From Anaerolineae bacterium (GTDB lineage: Bacteria > Chloroflexota > Anaerolineae > Aggregatilineales > J027), in NCBI GenBank assembly GCA_021463865.1, contig JAJTXY010000025.1:1-56472 (forward strand): 56,472 bases of DNA, given 5' to 3'. Below the pieces are notes generated by a model, which was not told where the DNA came from, ran no database searches, and saw only the letters and a list, made by a program, of their open reading frames with translations. Positions 8,200-17,285 of this stretch are shown one piece after another. The translations under genes and the position numbers were made by a program. Every line of letters begins with the position of its first letter. Within the stretch, counting starts at the first letter, position 1.

Positions 8200-9977
8200 T
8201 GGGCACTACCCTTCTGTTTCACAAAAAACACCCAGCCCGCAAAGGCCATTGCCAGCAAACAGGCGACGATGATAATGACCGATTGTGTGGCAAGGCCAGT
8301 TTCTTCCTCTGTATCAGATTCCGCTTCATCAGGGGTAGCGGTCGTACCCGTTGGGGCGGGACTAAGTTGTGGCCCCTCATCCGTTTCAGGGGCAATATTA
8401 AGTTCTTTTTCGACTGCGCCAAGCATTGCATTCGAATAGGAGTAATTGTGGACGCCGAGACTGCCATCGCCTTCAATGAAATCCAACGCGGCAGTAATCC
8501 ATTCTGGGCTGTCTTCTGAGACGGCGGCGCGGGCGGCGTCCAATCGGGTTTGGGTGCTGGTTTGCAGATCGTCAATTAACTGCTGCATTCCGGCTTGGTC
8601 AGCCTGTTCTTCATGACAGGTCGTGCAGCTATCGAGCAACCCTTCCACATTCATGGCCTCATCGGGCAGGATGGGTTGGAAGGTATGACTGAGGCGCTTG
8701 CCTTCGCCTACAGGCACAGAAGGCAGGTGACAGGTCACACAGTCCGGGCCATTTTCGGCAGTAAAATGCGCGGAGGGGATGCCTTCGACATTCTCAATGA
8801 TAGTCAATCCCTCGAACATCTCTTGATTGGGATGATGGATGACAGGGAGGTCTTGGGTATTGTGACAGGTGATGCAGCTTGTATAGGCATCATCGGTTAT
8901 CAGTGCCCCTTGAATTTCAACATTGTGTGGATTGTGGCAACCAGAGCAGGTCACGCCATACTGCGCGGTATCAAGCGTTGGCAGCGCAGGTGGATCACCA
9001 TCGCGCTCGCCCTCTTCAGTCAGGGCAATCATGCGCTCGGTAAACCCATAGTCGGCACTGTGGCAGCGCAGACATTCATCCGAGGCAAATTCTTGGTCTT
9101 TGGCATTGGTGAGCGCCTGCGAATGGGCTGATTTTGTCCATTCATTAAACTGCATATATTTCTGTGAGGCATGGCCGGTTGCCCACCAATGAGCCGGATC
9201 ATCTTCGGCGACAAGGGTGAAAGCGGCAAACAAATCATCACCGGGTAGATATTGAGTCGGATAGGGGTGAATTCCATCCGTGTCCATGCCTTGACTGTGG
9301 CATTGGCCGCAGACCTGTGCATCCGGGCTGACATAGATAGCATCCCGAATTTGCTGCAATTCTTCGGGGGTAGGGCGTGAGCCAACCTCATCTACAATAT
9401 CCACATGTAGGCTGCCGGGGCCATGGCAGGCTTCACATTGGACACCTTCATCTTCCCAACTTCCACGCTCAATATTCAGACCCGTCGTATGACAATAGGC
9501 ACAATTTTGTGTCCAGTCATAAGCCGAATCGGGCCAACTTTCGGCCAATTGGAAAGGCTGCCATTTTTGTTCCACTACATTCCATTCGACAGGCAACACT
9601 TGATATTCATCTTCGGCGACGGCATAGAGGAAGCGTTGAACGTTACGCCCGGAACCAATGATATAGGCGACATCCTCTAATTGAAGGGCACGCGGGGTGC
9701 TCGAACCGGGGAATTGAACCATGCGGGTGTCTTCGCCTTGATCGAATGGCTCAAAAACAGTTTCTTCATCTACTTCCTGTAGGGTCAAGGCATGATGTGT
9801 TTCGCGCTGGTCACTCCGTAGATCAGAATGACACTCTCCACAGACTCTGGCTCCATAATACTCTTTTTCCTCTTCATCACCACCGTCTTGAGCGTGAATC
9901 TGACTCATTGTGAGTGTCGCCAGAATCAGCATCAATCCAATGATAATGAAACCCCACCACAAATAACGGTGCTTCAT
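8196..9977 (-). CDS. Nine-heme cytochrome c, cytochrome c554-like
   Basis: The 593-aa exported protein has nine CxxCH sites (CGECH, CAYCH, CEACH, CGQCH, CLRCH, CSGCH, CITCH, CVTCH, CTTCH). An N-terminal anchor starts MKHRYLWWGFIIIGLMLILA, and a C-terminal helix starts near SVIIIVACLLAMAFAGWVFF. ATG 9977 was chosen because the signal sequence begins there with AAAGG upstream; the longer open frame extends into AT-rich intergenic DNA. It closely matches the N-terminal half of the 17-heme protein at 22047-24491 (shared DEYQVLP.EWNV, WEDEGVQCEACHGPG, VSPDAQ.CG.CHSQG), so the two are paralogues. The family resembles cytochrome c554/hydroxylamine-oxidoreductase-type multiheme proteins. No catalytic site was identified, so treat it as an electron carrier or an unassigned reductase. 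Confidence 0.85.
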   Translation of the reverse strand: MKHRYLWWGFIIIGLMLILATLTMSQIHAQDGGDEEEKEYYGARVCGECHSDLRSDQRETHHALTLQEVDEETVFEPFDQGEDTRMVQFPGSSTPRALQLEDVAYIIGSGRNVQRFLYAVAEDEYQVLPVEWNVVEQKWQPFQLAESWPDSAYDWTQNCAYCHTTGLNIERGSWEDEGVQCEACHGPGSLHVDIVDEVGSRPTPEELQQIRDAIYVSPDAQVCGQCHSQGMDTDGIHPYPTQYLPGDDLFAAFTLVAEDDPAHWWATGHASQKYMQFNEWTKSAHSQALTNAKDQEFASDECLRCHSADYGFTERMIALTEEGERDGDPPALPTLDTAQYGVTCSGCHNPHNVEIQGALITDDAYTSCITCHNTQDLPVIHHPNQEMFEGLTIIENVEGIPSAHFTAENGPDCVTCHLPSVPVGEGKRLSHTFQPILPDEAMNVEGLLDSCTTCHEEQADQAGMQQLIDDLQTSTQTRLDAARAAVSEDSPEWITAALDFIEGDGSLGVHNYSYSNAMLGAVEKELNIAPETDEGPQLSPAPTGTTATPDEAESDTEEETGLATQSVIIIVACLLAMAFAGWVFFVKQKGSAQ

Positions 9978-10306
9978 TGGATTTGCCTTTTTATACTTTA
10001 AACCAAAAAAGAAGAGACCTAAATTTATACATCGGCCCAGAGTGACATTTATCATCTCCCGTGCTTGCAGGTAACATCTCTTCCTTAAATTTAATAGAAG
10101 ATAACTGGACATGCAAATTTGGGAGACCCTTTAAATGACCAGAGCGTTCACAGTTCTATTAAAAAATATTCCCAGCGGGTTGGAAAAGCGTGAGAATGTT
10201 ACTTTTATCACGAACGCTTATGCCTCATGACAATGTGGTAGATGCAAGAGGGGTGGGACAATGGAGAACGTAGCATAGCCAATAATATAAACAGGAGGAT
10301 AGGGCT
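9978..10306. other. Divergent intergenic region between cytochrome operon and ppdK
   Basis: This 329-bp AT-rich region must contain the promoters of the minus-strand cytochrome operon and the plus-strand ppdK gene. TATAAA-like -10 candidates occur near 10022-10035 on the minus strand, but no convincing -35 box was found for either direction. An imperfect inverted repeat spans 10186-10219 (CGTGA 10189-10193 against TCACG 10208-10212, with outer AAGCG/CGCTT), a possible operator for ppdK. A strong ribosome site, GGAGG at 10294-10298, serves ppdK. No gene is supported here. Confidence 0.5.
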
Positions 10307-13081
10307 ATGGCCGTAACTGCCGCAAAACCCCTTCCCAAGAAACGATCTGATGATAAATCTCCGTCTCGTTGGGTCTATCTCTTTAGTGAACTCGATCTCG
10401 TAGAACAAGTAACTGGAACCAAATGGGATAATGTGAAGGCCCTGTTGGGTGGCAAAGGTGCTAACCTTGCCGAAATGACCCGCGTGGGCTTGCCCGTTCC
10501 ACCCGGTTTTTCGGTTACGACACAGGCCTGCAATTCTTATTTGGAAAATGGCAACACTTGGCCCGAAGGTTTGTGGGAACAGGTGATTCATGCCCTGAGC
10601 CAATTGGAAGAAAAAGCGGGCAAGAAGCTGGGGAATGCCGAAAACCCACTGTTGGTATCGGTACGCTCCGGGGCCAAATTCTCCATGCCCGGTATGATGG
10701 ACACGGTGCTCAATCTTGGTATGAATGACGCCGTTGCCGAGGGTATGGTCAAGCTGACCAATAATCCCCGCTTCGTATATGATGCCTATCGCCGTCTGGT
10801 GCAGATGTTTGGCTCTGTCGTGATGGGTATTCCGGATGAACCATTTGAAGATTATCTGACCGAAGTCAAGGCCAAAAAAGGCGTGCCGTCGGACGTAGAT
10901 TTGAACGCCGATGATTGGAAGCATGTCACGGCCAAGTTCCAAGAGATTTACAAGGAACACGTCGGCAGCGAATTCCCACAAGACCCCATTAAACAACTCG
11001 AACACGCGATTGAAGCGGTGTTTGGTTCATGGAATGGCAAGCGTGCGATTGATTATCGTAATGCTGCCAATATTCCACATAACTTGGGGACAGCCGTCAA
11101 CGTTCAAATGATGGTCTTTGGCAATATGGGGAACGATTCTGGTACAGGCGTGGCTTTTACCCGTAATCCCGCCACTGGTGAGGCCAAGCTGTTCGGTGAC
11201 TTCTTGATGAATGCTCAGGGTGAAGACGTGGTGGCTGGTATCCGCACCCCGCGTCCGATTTCTGAGATGGAAAAAGAAAACAAAGCGGTGTTTGCTCAAT
11301 TTAATGATATTGTGAGCAAATTGGAACATCATTATCGTGAAATGCAGGACGTGGAGTTCACGATTGAACGCGGCAAGTTGTTTATGCTGCAAACCCGTGA
11401 TGGCAAACGTACAGCCCGCGCCGCTGTTCGTATCGCGGTAGAAATGGCTGAAGCAGGTGTTATCACCAAACAAGAAGCCGTTTTGCGCGTGACCCCCGAC
11501 CATGTTTCCCAACTGCTGCACCCGCAATTTGATATTGATTCCAAAACGCAGGCAGTCAAAGCGGGTCGCCGTATCGCCACAGGCGTGAATGCCTCGCCCG
11601 GTGCTGCGGTAGGTGTGGCGGCGTTTGATGCCGACCTAGCCGAAAAATGGGGCAAGGCGAAGAAATCCGTGATTATGGTTCGTCCCGAAACTAAGCCTGA
11701 TGACGTACACGGGATGCTGGCCTCGAAGGGTATTTTGACCAGTCGCGGTGGTGCAACAAGCCACGCCGCAGTGGTCGCCCGTCAATTTGGTGTGCCGTGC
11801 GTCTGCGGTGCGGAAGCCCTCGACATCAACGTGCGTGATCGCGTTATGACCGTTGGCGAAGTGGAAGTCCATGAAGGCGATACACTCTCGATTGACGGCT
11901 CAACGGGTGAAGTGTTTGTTGGTGAAATCAATCGTGTTGAACCCGATTTTGCCCGCGAAAAATATCTGCAAAAATTGCTGGGCTGGGCTGATGACTTCCG
12001 TCGTCTGGGAATTTATGCCAATGCTGATTATCCAGTAGATGCCCGCCGCGCTCGTGAATATGGCGCCGAGGGTGTTGGTCTGTGCCGTACAGAGCACATG
12101 TTCTTCCAAGAAGATCGTTTGCCGATTGTACAGGCGATGATTCTCTCTGAACCCAACAGCGCCGAAGAAGCAACCGAACTTGAAAAACTGCTGCATTTCC
12201 AATATGACGATTTCTATGGCATTTTCAAGGCGATGGAAGGCCAACCCGTCATTATCCGTCTGCTCGACCCACCCCTGCACGAATTTATGCCTGACCACGA
12301 ACAATTGCTGCGTCAGGTGGTTGGTCTGCGTTTGATGGGCAATCGCCCCAACGAACTGGCCCGCACTGAAAATCTACTGGCAGCAGTTGAAGGCCTACGT
12401 GAATTTAACCCCATGCTAGGTCTGCGCGGTGTCCGTCTGGGGATCACCCGTCCAGCCATCACCGCCATGCAGGTACGTGCTTTGTTTGAAGCAGCCTGCC
12501 AACTGAAACTCGAAGGTGTGGATGTCCACCCCGAAGTTATGATCGCGGTGACCAACCATGCCAACGAAGTCAAGGTGGTGCGCGAATTGATCATTCAGGT
12601 CGCTGATGAAGTCATGAGTCGGATGAAGGTGAAGGTCGAGTACAAAGTCGGTACGATGATCGAGCTGCCCCGTGCTGCCATCACCGCCCACCAGATGGCG
12701 GAACACTCCGAATTCTTCTCATTCGGCACAAACGACCTGACCCAAACCACATTTGGGATTAGCCGCGACGACGCCGAAGGCAAATTCCTGTTGAACTATG
12801 TTGAACAGGGCATTCTGCCAGAGAATCCGTTCCAAGTAATTGACGAAGAGGGCGTAGGCTATCTGATTCAATTGGCGGTTGAACGTGGTCGCAAGCAACG
12901 CCCCGAACTCGAAGTCGGGATTTGCGGCGAACATGGTGGCGAACCCAAGAGTATTGATTTCTGCCATCGCGCCAATCTGAACTATGTAAGCTGCTCCCCC
13001 TTCCGCGTCCCAGTGGCACGGTTGGCGGCGGCTCATGCAGCCCTGAAAGATAAGGGTCAGGCTTCTAAAGAAGACCTTTAA
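10307..13081 (+). CDS. ppdK: Pyruvate, phosphate dikinase
   Basis: The 924-aa enzyme interconverts pyruvate, ATP and Pi with PEP, AMP and PPi. It begins with a nucleotide-binding domain (GGKGANLAEMTRVGLPVPPGF). The swivelling domain carries the phosphorylated histidine in TSRGGATSHAAVVAR (His486). The C-terminal TIM barrel for pyruvate/PEP ends in GICGEHGGEP and NYVSCSPFRVPVARLAAA. GGAGG lies 8 nt before the ATG. The length is slightly above the usual 870-890 aa because of about 25 extra polar N-terminal residues. It is monocistronic, with its own terminator. PPi-linked PEP metabolism is common in anaerobes and fits the hydrogenase context. Confidence 0.97.
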   Translation: MAVTAAKPLPKKRSDDKSPSRWVYLFSELDLVEQVTGTKWDNVKALLGGKGANLAEMTRVGLPVPPGFSVTTQACNSYLENGNTWPEGLWEQVIHALSQLEEKAGKKLGNAENPLLVSVRSGAKFSMPGMMDTVLNLGMNDAVAEGMVKLTNNPRFVYDAYRRLVQMFGSVVMGIPDEPFEDYLTEVKAKKGVPSDVDLNADDWKHVTAKFQEIYKEHVGSEFPQDPIKQLEHAIEAVFGSWNGKRAIDYRNAANIPHNLGTAVNVQMMVFGNMGNDSGTGVAFTRNPATGEAKLFGDFLMNAQGEDVVAGIRTPRPISEMEKENKAVFAQFNDIVSKLEHHYREMQDVEFTIERGKLFMLQTRDGKRTARAAVRIAVEMAEAGVITKQEAVLRVTPDHVSQLLHPQFDIDSKTQAVKAGRRIATGVNASPGAAVGVAAFDADLAEKWGKAKKSVIMVRPETKPDDVHGMLASKGILTSRGGATSHAAVVARQFGVPCVCGAEALDINVRDRVMTVGEVEVHEGDTLSIDGSTGEVFVGEINRVEPDFAREKYLQKLLGWADDFRRLGIYANADYPVDARRAREYGAEGVGLCRTEHMFFQEDRLPIVQAMILSEPNSAEEATELEKLLHFQYDDFYGIFKAMEGQPVIIRLLDPPLHEFMPDHEQLLRQVVGLRLMGNRPNELARTENLLAAVEGLREFNPMLGLRGVRLGITRPAITAMQVRALFEAACQLKLEGVDVHPEVMIAVTNHANEVKVVRELIIQVADEVMSRMKVKVEYKVGTMIELPRAAITAHQMAEHSEFFSFGTNDLTQTTFGISRDDAEGKFLLNYVEQGILPENPFQVIDEEGVGYLIQLAVERGRKQRPELEVGICGEHGGEPKSIDFCHRANLNYVSCSPFRVPVARLAAAHAALKDKGQASKEDL

Positions 13082-13105
13082 TCTCGGCTAATCGAAGCAA
13101 ATTTC

Positions 13106-13138
13106 AAAGGGGCGGGTTTTCCAAAACTCGCCCTTTTT
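13106..13138. terminator. Intrinsic terminator after ppdK, probably shared
   Basis: GGGCGGGTTTT pairs with AAAACTCGCCC around a 2-nt loop, followed by TTTTT. It starts about 25 nt after the ppdK stop. The reverse strand also gives a hairpin followed by CTTTGAAATTT, so it may end the convergent gene at 13192-14637 too. Confidence 0.85.
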
Positions 13139-13174
13139 GATTTCATGGATTGTGTAAGGCGTAGATTTCGGCGG
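13139..13174 (-). repeat. Copy A of a 36-bp direct repeat: remnant of the hydrogenase protease 3' end
   Basis: This stretch matches 14755-14790 at 33 of 36 positions. Read on the minus strand it encodes PAEIYALHNP followed by TGA, against SAEIYALHSP plus TGA at the true end of the maturation protease gene. It lies outside any gene, between ppdK and the TSP3-repeat gene. It is best explained as a leftover of a duplication or insertion event that placed the 1.6-kb segment 13175-14754 next to the protease gene. Confidence 0.75.
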
Positions 13175-13191
13175 GGGACGAGGGCGCTGGT

Positions 13192-14637
13192 TCAGGGGGC
13201 TTCCGTCGACGCTACATTATCATCCGGGTTACAGGGATCGCCAATACCATCGGGTTCATAATTGGCAACCGCAGGACAGGCATCATAGGCATCTTTCACG
13301 CCGTCGCCATCAGCATCAGGACAGCCTTGCGCTGATTCCGCACCTGCTTCATCGGGACAGGCGTCCTGATCGTCTATAATCCCATCACTATCACGGTCAG
13401 AGCCGCCAGCAGTACCTTCAATATCTTCATTAGAAGTGTAGTCAGGCAAAGATGTTGGTGTCAGGGAATAGGCCATGTTTCTGAACAGCGACAAATTCTC
13501 TTGGAACTGGGTAATTGGACCAGTGGCAGCAAAGATGATTAGCCAATCCCCTTGAGGTACGGCTAACATATACACACCAAATGTTCCCTCGCCATATTCG
13601 AGAGGCATCACAACCGTTCCCTGAAGCTCTGCACTCTCAATCCCACCTACCTGAATTGTTCGGGCTATCTCAATGCTCTCCATCGAATACCCCCTAACAA
13701 TAAGTGCTTCGAGTGCGCCCCGTGCTGGGCCAATGTAATCGTCATAATCATCGTTGGGATCGCCTGTAAACACAATGGGAACGGTCAAAACACCTGCCGC
13801 TGGGCCGTTTAGCAAACATGCAAGGAAGGCTGGATTGATTTCCTTGTTGTCGGAATAATATAAGGCATCAACGATGATCTCCAAATCGTCATTGATCAGT
13901 TGAACGGGCGAAGGGCAAAATACGGCCAAGCCTGCATCAAACGTTTCGACAGTCGAAATCTGCCATGCCGCAGGACGTCCGATGGTATAGCCATATCCTT
14001 CAAAGGGGGTCAGACCGCTGGCGTTCATATCAACCGGAGGTGCGACAAAAATTGTTGTGGTGAGGGCCAATGATTGGGCCATATGATCAAATTGGGCACG
14101 ATAGGTTTCAAAATTGGGCTGTAAGACGCCTGCTACGAATAACGCGAACGTCGTTCCATTGGCAATCGCAACGGCATGAACGCCGAATTGGTAATCACCT
14201 GCTGCAATTACCCCGATCACTTCCACTCCTGAAACTCCTCCCAGTGTAATCGGACGGCTGCGCTCGGTGCTAATTACATCATTGTCGTTCATTAATTCTT
14301 CCATAACATCACGGGGGCTGCTTTCTACTGAAGCTGACGGTAAAAGCAATACCCCGGCGAGTGGGCCACTTAACAAGGCTTGACCCAGTGAAGGATTATC
14401 GAACAAGAGTGGGAAACCCTCATCTTGTGGGATTGTCACAGGTGATGGCCCAAATACTGCACCGTGCTGTATAAAATCGCCATAGGGAGTGGGTTGCCAT
14501 GCAGCAGGATATTCAATCAGAAATGTACCGTCGTTATATGTATTAAAATCCTGTGCTTGAGCAACATGGGAGGACGGAGAAAAGGCGAAACTGGCAACCA
14601 TGACGACTAGAATCAACAAAATCGCGCTTTTGTGCAT
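13192..14637 (-). CDS. Exported protein with C-terminal thrombospondin type 3 repeats
   Basis: The 481-aa protein has a signal peptide (ILLILVVMVASFAFSPSSHVAQAQ). Two related domains of about 180 residues each contain a YPAAWQ/GRPAAWQ motif and the shared phrases VFGPSPV and VFCPSPV. The tail has calcium-type TSP3 repeats (DSDGIIDDQDACPDEAG, DADGDGVKDAYDACP). It lacks a lipobox cysteine. The function is unknown; the duplicated domain may be a ligand-binding or adhesion fold. It has its own promoter and terminator. Near-identical 36-bp repeats flank it, which suggests it arrived independently of the hydrogenase operon. GGAG lies 8 nt before the ATG. Confidence 0.75.
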   Translation of the reverse strand: MHKSAILLILVVMVASFAFSPSSHVAQAQDFNTYNDGTFLIEYPAAWQPTPYGDFIQHGAVFGPSPVTIPQDEGFPLLFDNPSLGQALLSGPLAGVLLLPSASVESSPRDVMEELMNDNDVISTERSRPITLGGVSGVEVIGVIAAGDYQFGVHAVAIANGTTFALFVAGVLQPNFETYRAQFDHMAQSLALTTTIFVAPPVDMNASGLTPFEGYGYTIGRPAAWQISTVETFDAGLAVFCPSPVQLINDDLEIIVDALYYSDNKEINPAFLACLLNGPAAGVLTVPIVFTGDPNDDYDDYIGPARGALEALIVRGYSMESIEIARTIQVGGIESAELQGTVVMPLEYGEGTFGVYMLAVPQGDWLIIFAATGPITQFQENLSLFRNMAYSLTPTSLPDYTSNEDIEGTAGGSDRDSDGIIDDQDACPDEAGAESAQGCPDADGDGVKDAYDACPAVANYEPDGIGDPCNPDDNVASTEAP

Positions 14638-14694
14638 TCTTTGTTCTCCATTATACAGGTTAATAATTTTTGAGAGTAAAACATAGGTTAATTT

Positions 14695-14723
14695 AGTATA
14701 CTGATTGATGAAAATACATGCAA
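14695..14723 (-). promoter_or_regulatory. Promoter of the TSP3-repeat protein gene
   Basis: TTGCAT (14718-14723) and TATACT (14695-14700) are 17 nt apart on the minus strand, about 58 nt upstream of the ATG at 14637. Confidence 0.6.
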
Positions 14724-14745
14724 TTTAGTCGAAAACCTGACTAAA
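14724..14745. repeat. Inverted repeat at the end of the hydrogenase operon
   Basis: TTTAGTC (14724-14730) and GACTAAA (14739-14745) form a 7-bp perfect inverted repeat with an 8-nt loop. It lies just past the protease stop and directly upstream of the -35 box of the next gene. It may be a weak terminator for the hydrogenase operon or an operator; there is no T run to decide. Confidence 0.4.
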
Positions 14746-14754
14746 ATAGAGATA

Positions 14755-14790
14755 GATTTCATGGACTGTGTAAAGCGTAGATTTCAGCGG
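14755..14790 (-). repeat. Copy B of the 36-bp direct repeat (end of the protease gene)
   Basis: This is the intact counterpart of 13139-13174, covering the last ten codons, the stop and a few nt after the maturation protease gene. The three differences from copy A are single substitutions. Confidence 0.75.
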
Positions 14791-15220
14791 AAATTTGGCG
14801 GATGACCTCATGGACAGCTTTTTCAACCGATGGGGTGATGGATGCACCTGCTGTGAAGTTCTCGCCTTCAATGCCATAGATCACAAAATGGGCCGGAAGT
14901 TGACCCAAGACCCGCGCCATTTCGACAGCCTCGGCCACACTAAAGGCATGGGTGGAGTACGAAAAAAACTGAGCGGGGAGGGGTTGGCTGTGGGCCAAAA
15001 AGCGATAGATCGTGCCACTGGGTTGACCTGCCGACACCGCATCAATCAGAAATATGGCGTCTGCACCAGCCCATGCCTCCATTAAAGCTGCACCCTCGCC
15101 AGTGGCTTCGATAAATGTGGTGTCTGGCAGGGGTTGATAACGCAGGAGGCGCACGACGAGACGCCCTACGACATCATCCCCGCGCAATTCATTACCAACC
15201 CCAATGCACAGCACCTTCAT
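14759..15220 (-). CDS. Hydrogenase maturation protease
   Basis: The 153-aa protein belongs to the HycI/HybD/HoxW family of endopeptidases, which remove the C-terminal tail of the [NiFe] large subunit after nickel insertion. The N-terminal GVGNELRGDDVVGRLV carries the conserved metal-binding acidic residue, with further family positions at LIDAV and in FSYSTHAFSVAEAVE. It starts 4 nt after the large-subunit stop, as expected for a dedicated protease. The likely cleavage site in its substrate is after His420 in DPCISCSTH. Its 3' end is duplicated downstream (see the 36-bp repeats). Confidence 0.92.
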   Translation of the reverse strand: MKVLCIGVGNELRGDDVVGRLVVRLLRYQPLPDTTFIEATGEGAALMEAWAGADAIFLIDAVSAGQPSGTIYRFLAHSQPLPAQFFSYSTHAFSVAEAVEMARVLGQLPAHFVIYGIEGENFTAGASITPSVEKAVHEVIRQISAEIYALHSP

Positions 15221-15224
15221 GAAG

Positions 15225-16514
15225 TTATTCCCGATCCATTTCGAGTTTTAGATAGTGGGTGGAACAAGAAATGCAGGGGTCATAGTTCCGCACGGCTTGT
15301 TCACATTGCCATACTAGTTGATCTTCGGGCAAATCAAGCGCCGTCTCGACAAAATGCCACACGTCTTTTTCAATCGTCTTCTGATTTTGTGAGGTGGGCG
15401 GGGTGATCTTGGCATCCAAAATCGCGCCGTCTTTGCCAATCCGATAACGATGATACAGGATGCCACGTGGGGCTTCGGTACAACCACAGCCAACCCCGGC
15501 ACGCGGTTTACCTTCGACATACGGTTGGGCCGGACGCTCATATTGATCAATGATGCGCAGGGCCTCGTCAATCGCATAGAGGGTTTCGATAGCCCGCACA
15601 ATAATGCTCTTAAAGGGATTGCGCTGAGGTGGCTCAAACCCAATCTCCTGTGCGATTTTTTGGATATGGGCCGGGAGTCGGTCAAAATTCAGGTTATAGC
15701 GGGCCAGCGGGCCAACAAAGTAGTTATCCGTTCCCCGCACCACCGAATGGAGCGCGGTTGAATGTTCAACGTGTTCCTCGCGGAAAAACTCCTCATACTT
15801 CTGAACGGGGATGTCAATACCTTTGTTAGATACGACGTGCCCCTCATTATAGGGATATTCATCAGGATGACGGAGCGCCACGAACTCGTAATCTTGCTCG
15901 AAGTCCGGATAGGGCAAGGTGGCGACCCATAAAATGGTTTCTATCGCCGCGTCGTGCGCCCATTCAAGTTTTTCCTTAAGCGTCAGCAGTTCGCGTTTAG
16001 TCGGCACACGATAGAAACCGCCCACCTGCACATTGATGGGGTGAATTTCGCGGCCCCCTACCAATGTCACAATCTCATTGCCGATCTTTTTCATCTGCAA
16101 ACCGCGTTTGACGGCATCAGGATGATCTTTGGCGAGTTGGATGGCGTCAGCGTAACCCAAGAAATCCGGCGCGTGGAGCATATACACATGCAGGACATGG
16201 CTTTCGATCCATTCTCCGCAGTATAACAAACGCCGCAGTTCTCGAAGTTGGCCTTCGACTTTGATGCCGAGTGCGTCTTCCATTGCATGGACGGAACTCA
16301 TTTGATAGGCCACCGGACAAATGCCACAAATACGGGCGGTGATGTCGGGTGCTTCGGTATATTGACGACCCCGCAGAAATGCCTCAAAGAAGCGTGGGGG
16401 TTCGAAGATTTTCAGTTTGACTTCTTGTACCGTGTCATTGCGGACTTTGACATAGAGACCGCCTTCGCCCTCGACCCGTGCCAGCATGTCTACCTTAATT
16501 GTCGTCGTGCTCAT
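15225..16514 (-). CDS. hydA: [NiFe] hydrogenase large (alpha) subunit, group 3b type
   Basis: The 429-aa subunit holds the Ni-Fe site. The N-terminal L1 motif [16 protein letters not shown] supplies Cys63 and Cys66. The C-terminal L2 motif DPCISCSTH supplies Cys414 and Cys417, followed by a 9-residue tail (421-429) to be removed by the protease encoded next. The CGICPVAYQ form of L1 and the neighbours HydB, HydG and HydD point to the cytoplasmic NADP-linked group 3b (sulfhydrogenase-like) class. There is no signal peptide. The ATG overlaps the end of the small-subunit gene by 20 nt. It oxidises H2 or evolves it from NAD(P)H; the direction in vivo cannot be read from sequence. Confidence 0.95.
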   Translation of the reverse strand: MSTTTIKVDMLARVEGEGGLYVKVRNDTVQEVKLKIFEPPRFFEAFLRGRQYTEAPDITARICGICPVAYQMSSVHAMEDALGIKVEGQLRELRRLLYCGEWIESHVLHVYMLHAPDFLGYADAIQLAKDHPDAVKRGLQMKKIGNEIVTLVGGREIHPINVQVGGFYRVPTKRELLTLKEKLEWAHDAAIETILWVATLPYPDFEQDYEFVALRHPDEYPYNEGHVVSNKGIDIPVQKYEEFFREEHVEHSTALHSVVRGTDNYFVGPLARYNLNFDRLPAHIQKIAQEIGFEPPQRNPFKSIIVRAIETLYAIDEALRIIDQYERPAQPYVEGKPRAGVGCGCTEAPRGILYHRYRIGKDGAILDAKITPPTSQNQKTIEKDVWHFVETALDLPEDQLVWQCEQAVRNYDPCISCSTHYLKLEMDRE

Positions 16515-17283
16515 GTGCTTGACTCTCCTTTCGGAAGGCTTCGGAATAGGCGTTGAATCCTCGGAATGCGCGGACTAGTCCTTCTTCGGTCACGCCTAAT
16601 TCTTGCCACTGGGCACTGAGAGAGGCGGTATTGGGGGTTTCCATCGGGCCAAAGCAACCATAACACCCGCGATGATAGGCCGGGCACAGCGCCCCGCAAC
16701 CGGCATGAGTCACCGGGCCTAAGCAGGGCGTTCCACTGGCGACCATGACACAGGTTGTGCCACGCCGCTTGCATTCTACACACACGCTGTAGGCCGGGGT
16801 GTTGGGTTTGCGTCCATGCAGATAGGCACTGAGGACTTCCACCAACTGATATTTATTGATGGGGCAACCGCGCAGTTCAAAATCTACAAAGACATGTTCG
16901 CTAATCGGCGTGGAACGTTCTAGCGTCTCGATATACGAGGGCCGGGCATAGACGATGCGGATAAATTCATCCACCTCCTTGAAATTGCGCAGGGCTTGGA
17001 TTCCACCAGAGGTGGCACACGCCCCAATCGTGACCAAGAATTTGGAGTTGGCGCGGATTTGTTGAATTCGTTTGGCATCGTGATAAGTCGTAACCGAGCC
17101 TTCGACCAATGAGATATCATAGGGGCCGCGCACCGTCGAACGAGTGGCTTCGGGGAAATAGGCAATTTCGACTGCGCCAGCAACGGCCAGTAGTTCATCT
17201 TCACAATCGAGGATGCTCAATTGGCAACCATCGCATGAGGCAAATTTCCAGACTGCCAGTTTCGGTTTTTTATTGTGTGTCAT
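16495..17283 (-). CDS. hydD: [NiFe] hydrogenase small (delta) subunit
   Basis: The 262-aa subunit carries the iron-sulfur relay. [14 protein letters not shown] at the N-terminus is the proximal-cluster motif, with further cysteines at [26 protein letters not shown] and [26 protein letters not shown]. The count suits several [4Fe-4S] clusters. There is no Tat signal, so it is cytoplasmic. The start at 17283 was chosen because the longer frame runs into hydG; GGGAG lies about 9 nt upstream. It lies 2 nt after hydG and is coupled to hydA. Confidence 0.93.
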   Translation of the reverse strand: MTHNKKPKLAVWKFASCDGCQLSILDCEDELLAVAGAVEIAYFPEATRSTVRGPYDISLVEGSVTTYHDAKRIQQIRANSKFLVTIGACATSGGIQALRNFKEVDEFIRIVYARPSYIETLERSTPISEHVFVDFELRGCPINKYQLVEVLSAYLHGRKPNTPAYSVCVECKRRGTTCVMVASGTPCLGPVTHAGCGALCPAYHRGCYGCFGPMETPNTASLSAQWQELGVTEEGLVRAFRGFNAYSEAFRKESQAHEHDDN

Positions 17284-17285
17284 TT

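Noticed and set aside
10208-11005. A 265-aa minus-strand open frame opposite the start of ppdK
   Set aside because: It is the antisense shadow of a strongly conserved ppdK gene, has no ribosome site, and its sequence has no recognisable domain.
13192-14637. Flanked TSP3 gene as a transposon or insertion sequence cargo
   Set aside because: No transposase or terminal inverted repeats are seen; the flanking 36-bp repeats are pieces of the protease gene, not element ends.
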